A program made the translations under genes and the position numbers. From the NCBI RefSeq assembly GCF_002797735.1, contig NZ_PGFG01000001.1:744001-808000 (forward strand): 64,000 nt of DNA, in the 5' to 3' direction. The notes beneath the pieces were generated by a model that saw only the letters and a program-made list of their open reading frames with translations, searched no databases and was not told the origin of the DNA. Position 1 is the stretch's first letter; the number at the start of each line of letters is the position of its first letter. The stretch comes from Thermoflavifilum aggregans. Lineage in GTDB: Bacteria > Bacteroidota > Bacteroidia > Chitinophagales > Chitinophagaceae. Below are positions 24,363 to 35,806 of the stretch, one piece after another.

Positions 24363-26462
24363 TCAGCTCACTTTCCCGCCTGGTGAAATGATGGCGGAAG
24401 GAGCAATGAAATGCAGCTTACCCTGCTGATCTTCAGCCATGAGGATCATTCCCTGTGATGTAATACCTTTCAATTTGCGCGGAGCCAGATTGGCCACCAC
24501 TACCACCTGCTGGCCAATAATCTGTTCAGGCGCATAATGTTGGGCGATGCCTGATACAATGGTGCGTTGTTCGTTACCCAGATCTACGGTAAGTTGTAGC
24601 AGCTTATCGGCCTTTTGTACTTTTTCAGCTGCAATGATGGTGCCCACACGTAAATCTATCTTATCAAAATCCTCGAAGTTGATGATGGGTTTGGCAGATG
24701 AAGAAGATTCTTTTTGGGGTTGAGGGGAGGCTGAGATATTGGGCTGTGGCTGCTGTCCGCCGGATTGAAGTTTTTGGATCTGTTTTTCGATTTCTGCATC
24801 TTCAATTTTGCGGAACAACAACTCAGGAGCACGCAAACTATACCCTACACTCAGCAGTTTCAGGCTTCCTGCATTTTCCCATTCCAGCATGCGATCCACT
24901 ACCTTCAGCAAATAGCAGATTTTGCGGGCTGTGGCTGGCAGAAAAGGATTCAGGAAAATGGCCAGATTAGCCGTTAACTGCAGGCACATGAAAATGGTGT
25001 TATCGATGAGTTGCTGATTTGCTTGTTGTGCTGCCTCGTCCCTGGCAAGCAGCCATGGTGCTTTGTCCTGCAGGTATTTGTTTCCTTCTCGCGCTACATT
25101 CATCACTTCCGTGAGTGCATCGCGGAAATGAAATTGTTCAAGATTTTGTTCAATCTTTTGTTTGGCCTGCTGCAGGTTCACGTACAGTTGTTCATCTCTT
25201 TCATCTTTCAGGTGTTCATGGAAGGGAGGCACTTTGCCTTTGCACAATTTGTGCATAAGCACCAGGGTGCGGTTTACGAAATTGCCCAGAATAGCCACCA
25301 GCTCATTGTTGTTGCGATCTTGAAAATCCTTCCAGGTAAAATCATTGTCTTTAGTTTCAGGCATGTTGGCACACAGCACATAACGCAACACATCCTGTCC
25401 GCGTTGTTCGGTTGGGAAATCCCGGATATATTCATGTACCCATACTGCCCAGTTGCGGCTGGTGGAAACTTTTTGTCCTTCGATATTCAGAAACTCATTC
25501 GCGGGCACATTATCGGGCAGGATATAGCCGCCATGGGCCTTCAGCATAGCCGGGAAGATGATGCAATGGAAAACGATATTATCTTTCCCGATGAAATGAA
25601 TAAGTCTTGTATCTTCCTGTTGCCACCATTGTTGCCAGCTATCGGGCAATAATTCCCTGGTTGCAGAAATATAACCGATAGGTGCATCGAACCATACGTA
25701 CAACACCTTTCCTTCTGCATTGGGTAACGGCACTTTCACGCCCCAGTGACTGTCGCGCGTCATGGCACGTGACTGCAAACCATGATCCAGCCAGCTTTTG
25801 CATTGACCGTATACATTGGCTTTCCACTCCCGATGCTCTTCCAGAATCCATTGGCGCAGCCAGGGCTCAAAGCGCTGCAAAGGCATGTACCAATGTTTGG
25901 TTTTCCGTTTTACCGGGATGGTGTCGCTCAGTGCCGAACGGGGATTGATAAGCTCATCCGGACTCAGCGAGGAGCCACATTTTTCGCACTGATCGCCATA
26001 AGCCTTTTCATATCCGCATACCGGGCAGGTGCCTACAATGTAGCGATCGGCCAGGAAAGTCTGTTTTTCCTCGTCGTAAAATTGTTCGGTTTCTTTCTCT
26101 TCAAAATATCCTTCGTCATATAGTTTTTTGAAAAATGCGGCAGCTGTTTCGTGGTGAATGGGTTTGGATGTACGTGAAAAAATATCGAATGAGATATCCA
26201 TTGCGGCAAAGCTGTCACGTATCAGCTGATGATAGCGATCCACAATGGCTTGCGGAGATGTGTTTTCTTGCAGGGCCTTAATGGTAATCGGCACACCGTG
26301 TTCGTCGGTACCGCAGATAAACTGCACAGGAATTTTTCTGGCACGCAAATAACGCACATAAATATCGGCCGGCAGATAACATCCGGCTAAATGACCAATA
26401 TGAACAGGACCGTTGGCATAAGGCAGGGCAGCCGTAACCAGATATCGTTTGAATTCGGGCAT
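24363..26462 (-). CDS. metG: Methionyl-tRNA synthetase with C-terminal tRNA-binding domain
   Basis: About 699 aa. Charges tRNA-Met. The class I HIGH motif is in [14 protein letters not shown], and the KMSKS loop is KVSTS. A zinc knuckle [18 protein letters not shown] lies near residues 145-160. The C-terminal EMAP/Trbp111 domain (about 595-699) begins [21 protein letters not shown], after a Gln/Pro/Ser linker. The two-domain form is normal in Bacteroidota. The promoter element lies only 7 bp before the ATG, implying a very short or absent leader. Confidence 0.96.
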   Translation of the reverse strand: MPEFKRYLVTAALPYANGPVHIGHLAGCYLPADIYVRYLRARKIPVQFICGTDEHGVPITIKALQENTSPQAIVDRYHQLIRDSFAAMDISFDIFSRTSKPIHHETAAAFFKKLYDEGYFEEKETEQFYDEEKQTFLADRYIVGTCPVCGYEKAYGDQCEKCGSSLSPDELINPRSALSDTIPVKRKTKHWYMPLQRFEPWLRQWILEEHREWKANVYGQCKSWLDHGLQSRAMTRDSHWGVKVPLPNAEGKVLYVWFDAPIGYISATRELLPDSWQQWWQQEDTRLIHFIGKDNIVFHCIIFPAMLKAHGGYILPDNVPANEFLNIEGQKVSTSRNWAVWVHEYIRDFPTEQRGQDVLRYVLCANMPETKDNDFTWKDFQDRNNNELVAILGNFVNRTLVLMHKLCKGKVPPFHEHLKDERDEQLYVNLQQAKQKIEQNLEQFHFRDALTEVMNVAREGNKYLQDKAPWLLARDEAAQQANQQLIDNTIFMCLQLTANLAIFLNPFLPATARKICYLLKVVDRMLEWENAGSLKLLSVGYSLRAPELLFRKIEDAEIEKQIQKLQSGGQQPQPNISASPQPQKESSSSAKPIINFEDFDKIDLRVGTIIAAEKVQKADKLLQLTVDLGNEQRTIVSGIAQHYAPEQIIGQQVVVVANLAPRKLKGITSQGMILMAEDQQGKLHFIAPSAIISPGGKVS

Positions 26463-26469
26463 AGTGGCA

Positions 26470-26477
26470 CAAAATTA
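26470..26477 (-). promoter_or_regulatory. -7 promoter element of metG
   Basis: TAATTTTG on the minus strand, full consensus, 7 bp from the start codon. The mRNA would be almost leaderless. Confidence 0.45.
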
Positions 26478-26571
26478 CAGGAATCGGGCCGGTTCTGCGT
26501 GCGGCCTGAAGGATAAAAACTTGCATAGTCCGGGCAGACTTGTGATATTGCATCCGGTAAAGCATGATTGC

Positions 26572-27489
26572 ATGGTGATTCCACCTTATTTAAACCCGGG
26601 CGATTGCGTGGGAATTACCTGTCCGGCAAGTAAAATCACGCCCGAGGCTGCAAGATTCGCCGCTGATGTGATACGCAGCTGGGGATACGATGTGGTGCTT
26701 GGTGAAACGGTAGGAACGGCCTATCATAATTTTTCCGCACCTGATGAAGTGCGGCTGCGCGATCTGCAGATGATGCTCGACGATCCATCCATCAAAGCCA
26801 TCTTGTTTGGTCGTGGAGGTTATGGTATGATTCGTATTCTGGATCAGTTACGGTTTGATAAATTTCTGCAATCGCCCAAATGGATTTGTGGTTACAGCGA
26901 TATTACGGCTCTGCACATGCATGTACATACACATTATCAGGTACCCACCCTGCATTCCATGATGTGCAGCGGTATCACACAGGAAACACGTGAAGATCGG
27001 TATGTGCAAAGCCTTAAACAAGCCTGGACGGTCATTCCCGGGCATTATAGTTTTGATATGCATCCATTAAACAAAACCGGATATGCAGAAGGTGTATTGA
27101 TAGGAGGTAATCTTTCCTTGCTGGCCAATCTCTCCGGCACACGTTCCCAGCCCGACAGCCGGGGCAAGATATTGTTTATTGAAGATGTGGGTGAATACAA
27201 ATATCATATTGATCGCATGATGTATCAATTACGAAGAGCAGGATGGCTGAACGGACTAGCAGCTTTGCTGGTAGGGGCTTTTACTGATATCAAAGATACA
27301 ATCACACCTTTTGGTATGTCAGTATATGAAATCATTTATCAGCATGTGAAAGATGAAATATTTCCCGTAGCATTTGGCTTTCCGGTAGGTCATCAGAAAG
27401 AAAATTATGCATTGAAAATTGGATGCAAGTATGCATTAACTATGGAAGAAAGTAATTGTGTGCTGAAAGAAATTGTTTCGGTTGCGTAG
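26572..27489 (+). CDS. LD-carboxypeptidase (peptidase S66 family)
   Basis: About 305 aa. Removes the terminal D-Ala from tetrapeptide muropeptides in cytoplasmic peptidoglycan recycling (LdcA), though related MccF proteins cleave microcin C-like toxins. The Ser-Glu-His triad is visible: Ser109 in GYSDITALH, Glu204 in FIEDVGE and His274 in FPVGHQ. RGGYG near residue 85 is also typical. The start ATG 26572 (MVIPPYLNPGD) places the conserved start correctly; an upstream frame to 26449 overlaps the metG promoter. No signal peptide. Confidence 0.9.
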   Translation: MVIPPYLNPGDCVGITCPASKITPEAARFAADVIRSWGYDVVLGETVGTAYHNFSAPDEVRLRDLQMMLDDPSIKAILFGRGGYGMIRILDQLRFDKFLQSPKWICGYSDITALHMHVHTHYQVPTLHSMMCSGITQETREDRYVQSLKQAWTVIPGHYSFDMHPLNKTGYAEGVLIGGNLSLLANLSGTRSQPDSRGKILFIEDVGEYKYHIDRMMYQLRRAGWLNGLAALLVGAFTDIKDTITPFGMSVYEIIYQHVKDEIFPVAFGFPVGHQKENYALKIGCKYALTMEESNCVLKEIVSVA

Positions 27490-27496
27490 ATGAAGC

Positions 27497-28822
27497 TTAT
27501 GAAGATAACGTACACAAAATATCGAACCGGCTTCCTTTTCCAGGAGCACTTTCTACCTTGATTTTCCATCCAAGTGCATCCACAATAGATTTCACGTAAG
27601 ATAATCCCAGTCCGAATCCTTTTACGTTGTGTACATTGCCGGAATGAGCACGATAGAATTTTTCAAAAATATGCCGTTGTGTTTGTCTGTTCATGCCCAC
27701 GCCTTTATCACTCACACTAATAATGATTTGATTTTTTGATGTATTTCTGGTTTGAATGGTGATGAAGGGTTTTTCTTTCGAATATTTCAATGCATTATCA
27801 ATCAGATTGGATAGCATGTGGATAAAATGATTTTCATCTGCCAGGATCGTTGTACGCGTAGCCTGAAGATAGGTATGCACTTCAGCGTTGCGGCTTTGAA
27901 ACTGAAGCGCAAAGCCGTTCAGCGTTTTTTGAATTAATTCATGTGCATCGTGTGGCTGCAGATTCAGCTTCAGTTCATGACGATCCAGTGCAGAAGATTC
28001 CAGTACCGATTCAATATGTTGTTCCATTCTCCGGCTTTCTTCCAAGATCACGTTGGCAATAGGTTTGATTTTTTCGGGATCGGCCAGCACCTTTTCATTG
28101 CAGATGGTAGCCATGGCAAGATTAATATTGGTCAGCGGAGTTTTTAATTCATGCGAGATATTGTTGATTAAGTCGGATTTAATTTCGGATATCTTTTTTT
28201 GACGCAATAAGGCATAAACGGTGAGTGCAAAGGCTGCGATGATGATTAAGGTAAACAAGACGGATCCTGCAATCATCCAACCCATGGATCGTACGATGCT
28301 GACCTGCGTAACGGGCACTGTAATCACCAATGTTTCACCGGTAGGCAGAAAACCCGGAGCATCGGAGAGCTGAATCAGGCACTGAATGTTGTTGAGCGTA
28401 TCCTGGATGGTTTGCAGAATATGAGGTGAACGGATCAGATAGGAAGGAAACATGCCGATGTTGGAGATTACAGCAAATTCATAAGGAGTATGCAATCCTT
28501 TTTCTTCAAACACCTGATGAATGACGGCACTGATTTCATCGGCCGTAAATTTTTCGCTTACAGGTATCTGGCTGTTAAACCGGTTAGCCAACATTTGCCA
28601 GGGAGAACTATCTTCATCGTGATGGGCTGATAGAACGGTAAGTCCGCTGCCACTGCTGTGTACCAGCTGGTTTCGGATTGCATCGGTAGCTTCCACCAGC
28701 TTTTGTCGCATCTCTTCTTTTTTGATTAAAGCTGCATTTTTTATCCAGCTGGTCTGAATGTAAATGATGCCAAGCAGGGAAATGGTAATCAGTATCACTA
28801 TGATGGGAAACAGCCGCTTCAT
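27497..28822 (-). CDS. Orphan sensor histidine kinase
   Basis: About 441 aa. Two transmembrane helices (about residues 4-22 and 170-195) enclose a ~145-aa periplasmic sensor region of no recognised family. The HisKA motif is ISHELKTPLTNI, followed by N box NLIDNALKYS, G1 DKGVGM, F box and G2 GFGLGLSY. No response regulator is adjacent. The start is ATG 28822 rather than 28849 because a consensus -7 element lies within the longer version. It converges on the LD-carboxypeptidase gene with a 7-bp gap. Confidence 0.88.
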   Translation of the reverse strand: MKRLFPIIVILITISLLGIIYIQTSWIKNAALIKKEEMRQKLVEATDAIRNQLVHSSGSGLTVLSAHHDEDSSPWQMLANRFNSQIPVSEKFTADEISAVIHQVFEEKGLHTPYEFAVISNIGMFPSYLIRSPHILQTIQDTLNNIQCLIQLSDAPGFLPTGETLVITVPVTQVSIVRSMGWMIAGSVLFTLIIIAAFALTVYALLRQKKISEIKSDLINNISHELKTPLTNINLAMATICNEKVLADPEKIKPIANVILEESRRMEQHIESVLESSALDRHELKLNLQPHDAHELIQKTLNGFALQFQSRNAEVHTYLQATRTTILADENHFIHMLSNLIDNALKYSKEKPFITIQTRNTSKNQIIISVSDKGVGMNRQTQRHIFEKFYRAHSGNVHNVKGFGLGLSYVKSIVDALGWKIKVESAPGKGSRFDILCTLSS

Positions 28823-28827
28823 CCTTA

Positions 28828-28835
28828 CAAATTTA
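28828..28835 (-). promoter_or_regulatory. -7 promoter element of the orphan kinase
   Basis: TAAATTTG on the minus strand, 5 bp before the ATG at 28822, which decides the start codon. Confidence 0.5.
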
Positions 28836-28967
28836 ACAGCTTCTCCCACTTTGTGCAGGAGGCTTTGCCGAAGATCATTTTGATTTAACTAAGCTTTAAC
28901 TGGTAAATAGCATGGTCTTTGCATCATTATATTAAGCGTTATCATACAGCTGGATTTTGGTTGACTC

Positions 28968-28990
28968 AGGAGGCTTTCGGGCCTCCTTTT
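28968..28990 (+). terminator. Orphan rho-independent terminator
   Basis: AGGAGGC and GCCTCCT with a 6-nt TTTCGG loop, running into TTTT on the plus strand. No plus-strand gene ends before it; the nearest plus gene upstream stops at 27489. Confidence 0.6.
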
Positions 28991-29039
28991 CTGTTTCTTG
29001 CAGGTTTTCACATTCACATGTTTTCTGATTGTTTTTTGG

Positions 29040-29047
29040 TAAATTTG
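29040..29047 (+). promoter_or_regulatory. -7 promoter element of yqgE
   Basis: TAAATTTG, full consensus, 22 bp before the ATG at 29070. Confidence 0.5.
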
Positions 29048-29069
29048 GTTAACCCTAAATGCGTGTAAT

Positions 29070-29621
29070 ATGGCTCCGGCAAGTGGTACTTTTCTGATTG
29101 CGGATCCTTTTTTGAAAGATCCCAATTTTGCCCGAACAGTTGTATTGTTGTGCGAGCATCAAGCTGAGGGCAGTTTTGGTTTTGTCATTAACCGTCCGTT
29201 TCAACAAACCCTGAATGAATTGTTGCCTGATGCGGAAGATATGCAATCTATTCCTTTGTATTTTGGTGGACCCGTACAGCCGGATACCGTACACTTCATT
29301 CACCAGTATCCGGATTTAATTGAAAATAGTTACGAAGTGGGTGAAGGCATTTACTGGGGTGGCAATTTTGAGCAGACGCTGGAATTGATTCAGATGAGGT
29401 TGATTGATATACGGAAGATCAAATTTTTTATCGGTTACTCGGGTTGGGGTGGCGGGCAGCTGGAGGCTGAGCTTGAGGAACATTCTTGGATTGTATCTCC
29501 GGCCTATCCCGAGCTGGTATTTCACGGGCAGCAGGAAATGATCTGGCAGCAGTCGTTGCGCGAGCTGGGTGACGAATACGCGCTGATGGCCAATTTTCCG
29601 ATAGATCCTTCGTTGAATTAA
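29070..29621 (+). CDS. YqgE/AlgH family protein
   Basis: About 183 aa, a DUF179 protein of unknown biochemical role. Family marks are GTFLIADPFLKDPNFARTVVLLCEH at the N-terminus, GFVINRP, YFGGPVQPD, and GYSGWGGGQLEAEL. Its stop codon directly abuts that of converging atpC, with no spacer, so transcripts from the two sides must overlap or be stopped inside coding sequence. Confidence 0.92.
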   Translation: MAPASGTFLIADPFLKDPNFARTVVLLCEHQAEGSFGFVINRPFQQTLNELLPDAEDMQSIPLYFGGPVQPDTVHFIHQYPDLIENSYEVGEGIYWGGNFEQTLELIQMRLIDIRKIKFFIGYSGWGGGQLEAELEEHSWIVSPAYPELVFHGQQEMIWQQSLRELGDEYALMANFPIDPSLN

Positions 29622-29903
29622 CTATTCGGGATGTGCCTGAGGCTCTGCCACGGCTGATTCGGCGAGAATAGTGGCCTGGTTATGCAGCACCTCCACAAAT
29701 CCTCCGCTGATCTGATAAAAGCATGCTTCGCGTTGATCGGCATGCTGCAGGATTTTGACACGACCTTTTGCCAGCGCTGCAATCAGAGGAGCATGTCCAT
29801 TCAGCACTTCAAAAAGTCCGTCCAGTCCGGGCATTTGCACGCCATACACTTCACCTTCGAAGACTTTCCGTTCGGGAGTATAGATTTCCAGCAGCATAGA
29901 CAA
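29622..29903 (-). CDS. atpC: F1 ATP synthase epsilon subunit (short form)
   Basis: 93 aa. It has the N-terminal beta-sandwich of epsilon (LEIYTPERKVFEGEVYGVQMPGLDGLFEVLNGHAPLIAAL) and lacks the long C-terminal helical hairpin that inhibits ATP hydrolysis in E. coli. This short form is usual in Bacteroidota. It follows atpD by 6 bp, forming an atpDC operon apart from the F0 genes at the right end of the window. Confidence 0.93.
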   Translation of the reverse strand: MSMLLEIYTPERKVFEGEVYGVQMPGLDGLFEVLNGHAPLIAALAKGRVKILQHADQREACFYQISGGFVEVLHNQATILAESAVAEPQAHPE

Positions 29904-29909
29904 TAGACA

Positions 29910-31442
<1,533 letters not shown>

Positions 31443-31478
31443 CTATGAAATCAATAATATGTAGTCAAAAAATTTGTG

Positions 31479-31510
31479 CAAAGGTAGGGCTAATGATGGT
31501 AAAAACAAAA
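31479..31510 (-). promoter_or_regulatory. Two-part Bacteroidota promoter of atpDC
   Basis: On the minus strand, TTTTG (31506-31510), a 19-bp spacer, then TACCTTTG (31479-31486). Both -33 and -7 elements and their spacing match the consensus TTG-N17-23-TAnnTTTG. Confidence 0.65.
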
Positions 31511-31706
31511 ATCCGTTTCGGATAGGTATGGGTTTTCAGGTATCTGGATCCATTTTTATGGACTAATTTTTTAACCAACAGATTATGCTGAAGGATCCTT
31601 TTTACGTAACTCCAAAGGCTGGATTGTGAAAGAGCTTGTTAAGGCTTTTCTGGTTAGAGGATTCCATGCATTTCTATTTTTTAAAGGAAAATTTGTGGAA
31701 CCGTCG

Positions 31707-34148
31707 TTACTCTTCATCAGGCTCATTTTTCCCGTGTGTCAGTACGAATGCGCTGTGCCTGGGAGCTGGCATTTCACTGTCTATGCCTTTTACTGCTTTC
31801 CAGATTACTTCATTGAAAGGAATATCCGGTGCTGCATCTTCAACAGCCAGATTAAATTTCGCAGATTCCCGGGCCAGGGCGTTATCGGCTGTATTACGGG
31901 CATTGATATCCACATTTGCCGGTCTGGCTGTGTAAGGCGTAAAGTCGGGTGTGGAGGTAAAAGCGCGCCACATAGGCGTGGCAGCTGCATCATACTGGCT
32001 CATAGGAGGCAGACCCAGAATTAGTTCTATGGTGCGCAGCATGCCCGAAGTGGAATACATGGTATGATCCACAAAATGGCGCTTCACATAGGGACTGATG
32101 ACGAAAGCGATGGAACGATGGGCATCCACGTGATCAGGTCCGTTCTGGGCATCATCTTCCAGCACAAAAACAGCGCATTCCTTCCAGATGGGGCTATGGG
32201 AAAGATGTTCAATGAAGCGGCCCAGTGCCAGGTCGTTGTCGGCCAATGCAGCAAAAGGCGTATAGGCGCCGCGGCGCATGCCGCTGGTATGATCGTCAGG
32301 GAATCGCAGGGTACAGAACCGGGGTAGGGCATTTGCAGCCACAAGCGAATCGAAATCATGTTCCCACACCTTCTCGCGGTACACATCCTGAATGCTCAGA
32401 TCAAAATCGGGGAAAGCCGCACAATAATGCCCGCGGATGGCAGGCAAGATATTTCCCTTGCCGTTGTGTACAAACTCACCGTAATTCCGGTAGCTGATGC
32501 CCGCCCGCTGGCAATAGTCCCAGATAAATCCTTTTTTGGGAAAAGCCACCTGTCGAGTTCCTTCATAATCATAGTTTCCTCCGCGACCGCTGTAGTTGGT
32601 AGGCCAAGTTTTTTCCACATAATCGGTAGCATAAGCTGCCGTGCTCCAGTTGTGGCCATCGGCGCTCACTTCGGCATCCACATAAAAATTGTTGAATAGC
32701 ACAAACTCTCGTGCCAAAGCATGATGATTGGGTGTGACGCTGTCGGGAAACAGGCAGAGAGAAGGATCTCCGTTTCCTTCCGGCATATCGCCCAGCACCT
32801 GGTCGTAGGTACGGTTTTCCTTGATGATGTAAAACACGTATTTGATGGGTGTGGAATCGCCTGGTTTCATGGGAATGGGATTACCCGGCACGCCGGGCGC
32901 TTCTGCCTCCTTGTAGGGATTAAAAGGTGTGTTGGCATATACCTGTTGGGAATATTGTGCCAGCTGCTGTGCATCGGGTACGGGGATTACCGACAGGCTG
33001 CCTTTGAACAGGCTGCCGATGTATTGTACAGGCTGGGCGCTGGTAACATTTTTCTGATAAGGGCTTTGTATCCGGCGGTTGGTGGGTTGTGGGCCGTAAG
33101 GATTGGCCATTGATTCAAAGCCTTTGCCATTCACCACCCAGATATTTTTTCCTGTAACCCGCACGCTGGTTGGATACCAGCCGGTGGGAATAAAGCCCAG
33201 GGAGCGGGAAGCTCCGGGTACAGATACATCAAACACCGCCAGGCAGTTGTTGTCTGCATTGGCTACATAGAGCCGATGTTCATCTGGCGAGAGGGCTACG
33301 GCATTGGTGGTAGAGCCTGTGAGCGAATCGGCCGGATACAGGCTGCAATTAAGTGTTTCAATTACTTTCTGGTTGCGTGTGTCAATGACCGATACGCTGT
33401 TGCTGTTGGTATTGGCCACAAACAGATAACGCCCGTTGCGGCTAAGCACCATATCATTGGGATGACTTTCCACCGGGATGCGCTTTTCGATGCGATGAGC
33501 GCGGGTATCGTATACAGCCACGGCGTCGCCACCCCAGAGCGAGATATACAGTTTCTGCCCTGCTGCGTCATACACACATGTATATGCCTCTGCTCCCAGC
33601 GGAATAGGCTTTTCTGCCCACCGGCTGTTGGTATGCACCACATACAGGGAGTTATTTTCTTTGGTTACCGCATACAGTATGTGATGAGCTTCATCCAAAG
33701 CCAATCCGGTGATACCGATTTTATTAGGCCAGGGCTTGCCCAGGATCAGGGAATCGGCAATCACCAGGGTGTCGTGTACAGGCCGCATCACCAGGATGCA
33801 GTTATCATCACCACCCGATACGTAAAGCGTTTTTCCGTCGCTGCTCATCGCCAGTCCCAGCCAGGCCGCATGCACCGGAGTAAAGGACAGCACTTTTTGT
33901 TTTTGCAGATCCACCCATTCAATGCCCTGTTGTCCATCGCCGTTTTCCGTAATGGCTGCATAATGCCCGTCGGGCGTGATTGCCATGTTGAGGGGTAAAT
34001 CGCTGGTCAGCATCAATCCTTTACCGGCCGGACTCAGTTTCCAGCCATTAGGCAGCATCACGGCTTGCTGGGCATTGGTGACTGAAGGCATCAGCATCGC
34101 AAACCAGCAGAGCCAGCAAAACAAACCTGTATAGATCATTGATCGCAT
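31707..34148 (-). CDS. YncE-like beta-propeller fused to alkaline-phosphatase-like phosphoesterase
   Basis: About 813 aa, exported by a signal peptide ending VTNAQ. Residues about 40-370 are YVTN/YncE-type propeller blades (for example DGHYAAITENGDG, NGRYLFVANTNSNSVSVIDT, DEHRLYVANADNNCLAVFD). Residues about 440-740 are a phosphoesterase of the alkaline phosphatase superfamily with YVFYIIKENRTYDQVLGD, then DDHTSG, FVLEDDAQNGPDHVDAHR and a metal-binding His/Asp set. Such bifunctional YncE/alkaline phosphatase-family proteins occur across Bacteroidota. The substrate is unknown; a lipid or surface phosphodiester is possible. It is divergent from the DUF1800-DUF1501 pair. Confidence 0.85.
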   Translation of the reverse strand: MRSMIYTGLFCWLCWFAMLMPSVTNAQQAVMLPNGWKLSPAGKGLMLTSDLPLNMAITPDGHYAAITENGDGQQGIEWVDLQKQKVLSFTPVHAAWLGLAMSSDGKTLYVSGGDDNCILVMRPVHDTLVIADSLILGKPWPNKIGITGLALDEAHHILYAVTKENNSLYVVHTNSRWAEKPIPLGAEAYTCVYDAAGQKLYISLWGGDAVAVYDTRAHRIEKRIPVESHPNDMVLSRNGRYLFVANTNSNSVSVIDTRNQKVIETLNCSLYPADSLTGSTTNAVALSPDEHRLYVANADNNCLAVFDVSVPGASRSLGFIPTGWYPTSVRVTGKNIWVVNGKGFESMANPYGPQPTNRRIQSPYQKNVTSAQPVQYIGSLFKGSLSVIPVPDAQQLAQYSQQVYANTPFNPYKEAEAPGVPGNPIPMKPGDSTPIKYVFYIIKENRTYDQVLGDMPEGNGDPSLCLFPDSVTPNHHALAREFVLFNNFYVDAEVSADGHNWSTAAYATDYVEKTWPTNYSGRGGNYDYEGTRQVAFPKKGFIWDYCQRAGISYRNYGEFVHNGKGNILPAIRGHYCAAFPDFDLSIQDVYREKVWEHDFDSLVAANALPRFCTLRFPDDHTSGMRRGAYTPFAALADNDLALGRFIEHLSHSPIWKECAVFVLEDDAQNGPDHVDAHRSIAFVISPYVKRHFVDHTMYSTSGMLRTIELILGLPPMSQYDAAATPMWRAFTSTPDFTPYTARPANVDINARNTADNALARESAKFNLAVEDAAPDIPFNEVIWKAVKGIDSEMPAPRHSAFVLTHGKNEPDEE

Positions 34149-34170
34149 AGGAAAGCATGATTGGCGATAC

Positions 34171-34178
34171 CAAAGATA
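34171..34178 (-). promoter_or_regulatory. -7 promoter element of the propeller-phosphoesterase gene
   Basis: TATCTTTG on the minus strand, full consensus, 22 bp before the ATG. Confidence 0.5.
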
Positions 34179-34290
34179 ATTTGCTTTTCTAAGCCGGTGT
34201 ATAAAGAAATGATGAATCTTTCAGGGTAATCGTTTGAGAGTTAAACTTTTTTCATTTAGGCAGGTCATACTTGCATCTGATCCATGACAT

Positions 34291-35787
34291 ATGGCAACCC
34301 ATTCTGCTGCCGAACCATTATGGAAATACCAGCATCTGGCCTGGAGGGCGGGCTTTGGCATTGACAGACAAACCCTCCTGCAGTGGCAATCCAAGTCGGT
34401 AAAGCATGTGGTAAAAACCCTGCTTCGCCAGCATTCATCCACGCCAACGATGTTGCAAACAGAGGAGGGCAGACAGTTACGCGAACAATTGCCATCCCTG
34501 AGCAGGCGGTTTTTGCAATTGACCGCAGATGAAAAAAAACAACTGCAAAAGCTACAACGCGAAGGAGTAAAAAACCTAAATCTTGCCTGGTTGCAGGAAA
34601 TGAGTACAACGCCCGATTTTTTACGGGAAAAGATGGTGCTGTTCTGGCATGGACATTTCGCCTGTCGTGTGCCCAATGTGTTGCACAACGAGCAGATGCT
34701 GCAGGTGATCCGGGAAAATGCACTTGGCAATTTCGGAACCTTGCTGGTAGCGGTTTCCAAAAGTCCGGCCATGCTGCAGTTTTTAAACAATCAGCAAAAC
34801 CGCAAGCAGCACCCCAACGAAAATTTTGCCCGGGAAGTGATGGAATTGTTTACCATGGGGCGGGGACATTATACTGAGCAGGATGTAAAAGAAGGTGCCA
34901 GAGCTTTTACCGGATGGGGATTCAATGCTGCAGGTGATTTCGTTTTTCGCAAAAATCTGCATGACGATGGTGTAAAGCAGTTTTTGGGAAAAACAGGTCG
35001 CTTTACCGGCGATGATATCTTGCAGATTCTGCTAGAACAGCGGGCCACATCCTATCATGTCACAGAAAAGCTATATCGCTTTTTGGTAAATGATGAACCG
35101 GATGCACACCAGGTGCAGATACTGGCTGACCATTTTTATGATAGCGGTTATGATATCCCGGCCTTGCTGGAGCGCATATTTACCAGTGAACATTTTTATG
35201 AGCCCCAAAACATAGGTGCCCGCATCAAATCGCCTGTGGAATTGATGGTAGGCATGCAGCGCATGATTTCGGTGACCTATCCGAATCCGAATATCTGGTT
35301 GCTGTTTCAGCGCAGCTTGGAGCAGGTGTTGTTTTATCCGCCGAATGTGGGAGGTTGGCCGGGAGGGAAAAGCTGGATTGATAGCAGCAGCCTGATGTTG
35401 CGTTTGCGCCTCCCCCAGGTGCTCTACGCGGGTTCCGTGTGGAATATCCGCCCAAAGGCGATGCCCGACGAAATCATGGATGAAGATTTGCAGATGCAGC
35501 CGGCGACAGGTTCTGCTGAAGAGCAGCAACGGGTACGTGACTACATCATGCACGCCATAGGTTCGCGCATGCAGGCTACTGTACAATGGGACGATTATCT
35601 GCAGCAGTTTCACGATGTAGCTGAAGCCCAACTGGGTGTGGAAATAGCTCAGCTGTTGTTTGTGAATACACCTCAGCATGTGGATATGAACAGGCTTTCG
35701 GAATATGTGGATCATAGCAGCCGTGAGCGTTTTATTCAAAGCCTCACCATCCAATTGATGTCTACACCTGAATATCAGGTTTGTTAA
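34291..35787 (+). CDS. DUF1800 family protein
   Basis: About 498 aa. Typical DUF1800 marks are HLAWRAGFG at the start, LREKMVLFWHGHFAC, NFAREVMELFTMGRGHYTEQDVKEGARAFTGW and FYPPNVGGWPGGKSW. The family role is unknown, and it is nearly always paired with DUF1501, as here (19-bp gap). I see no signal peptide at this start, although the partner carries a twin-arginine type signal, which suggests co-export or an undetected earlier start. Confidence 0.9.
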   Translation: MATHSAAEPLWKYQHLAWRAGFGIDRQTLLQWQSKSVKHVVKTLLRQHSSTPTMLQTEEGRQLREQLPSLSRRFLQLTADEKKQLQKLQREGVKNLNLAWLQEMSTTPDFLREKMVLFWHGHFACRVPNVLHNEQMLQVIRENALGNFGTLLVAVSKSPAMLQFLNNQQNRKQHPNENFAREVMELFTMGRGHYTEQDVKEGARAFTGWGFNAAGDFVFRKNLHDDGVKQFLGKTGRFTGDDILQILLEQRATSYHVTEKLYRFLVNDEPDAHQVQILADHFYDSGYDIPALLERIFTSEHFYEPQNIGARIKSPVELMVGMQRMISVTYPNPNIWLLFQRSLEQVLFYPPNVGGWPGGKSWIDSSSLMLRLRLPQVLYAGSVWNIRPKAMPDEIMDEDLQMQPATGSAEEQQRVRDYIMHAIGSRMQATVQWDDYLQQFHDVAEAQLGVEIAQLLFVNTPQHVDMNRLSEYVDHSSRERFIQSLTIQLMSTPEYQVC

Positions 35788-35806
35788 TCATGTAAAACAA
35801 TAGTTT

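Noticed and set aside
33276-33998. 240-aa open frame on the plus strand across the YncE-like domain
   Set aside because: Antisense to clear propeller blades; no independent evidence.
35071-35754. 227-aa open frame on the minus strand in the DUF1800 gene
   Set aside because: Antisense to conserved DUF1800 motifs.
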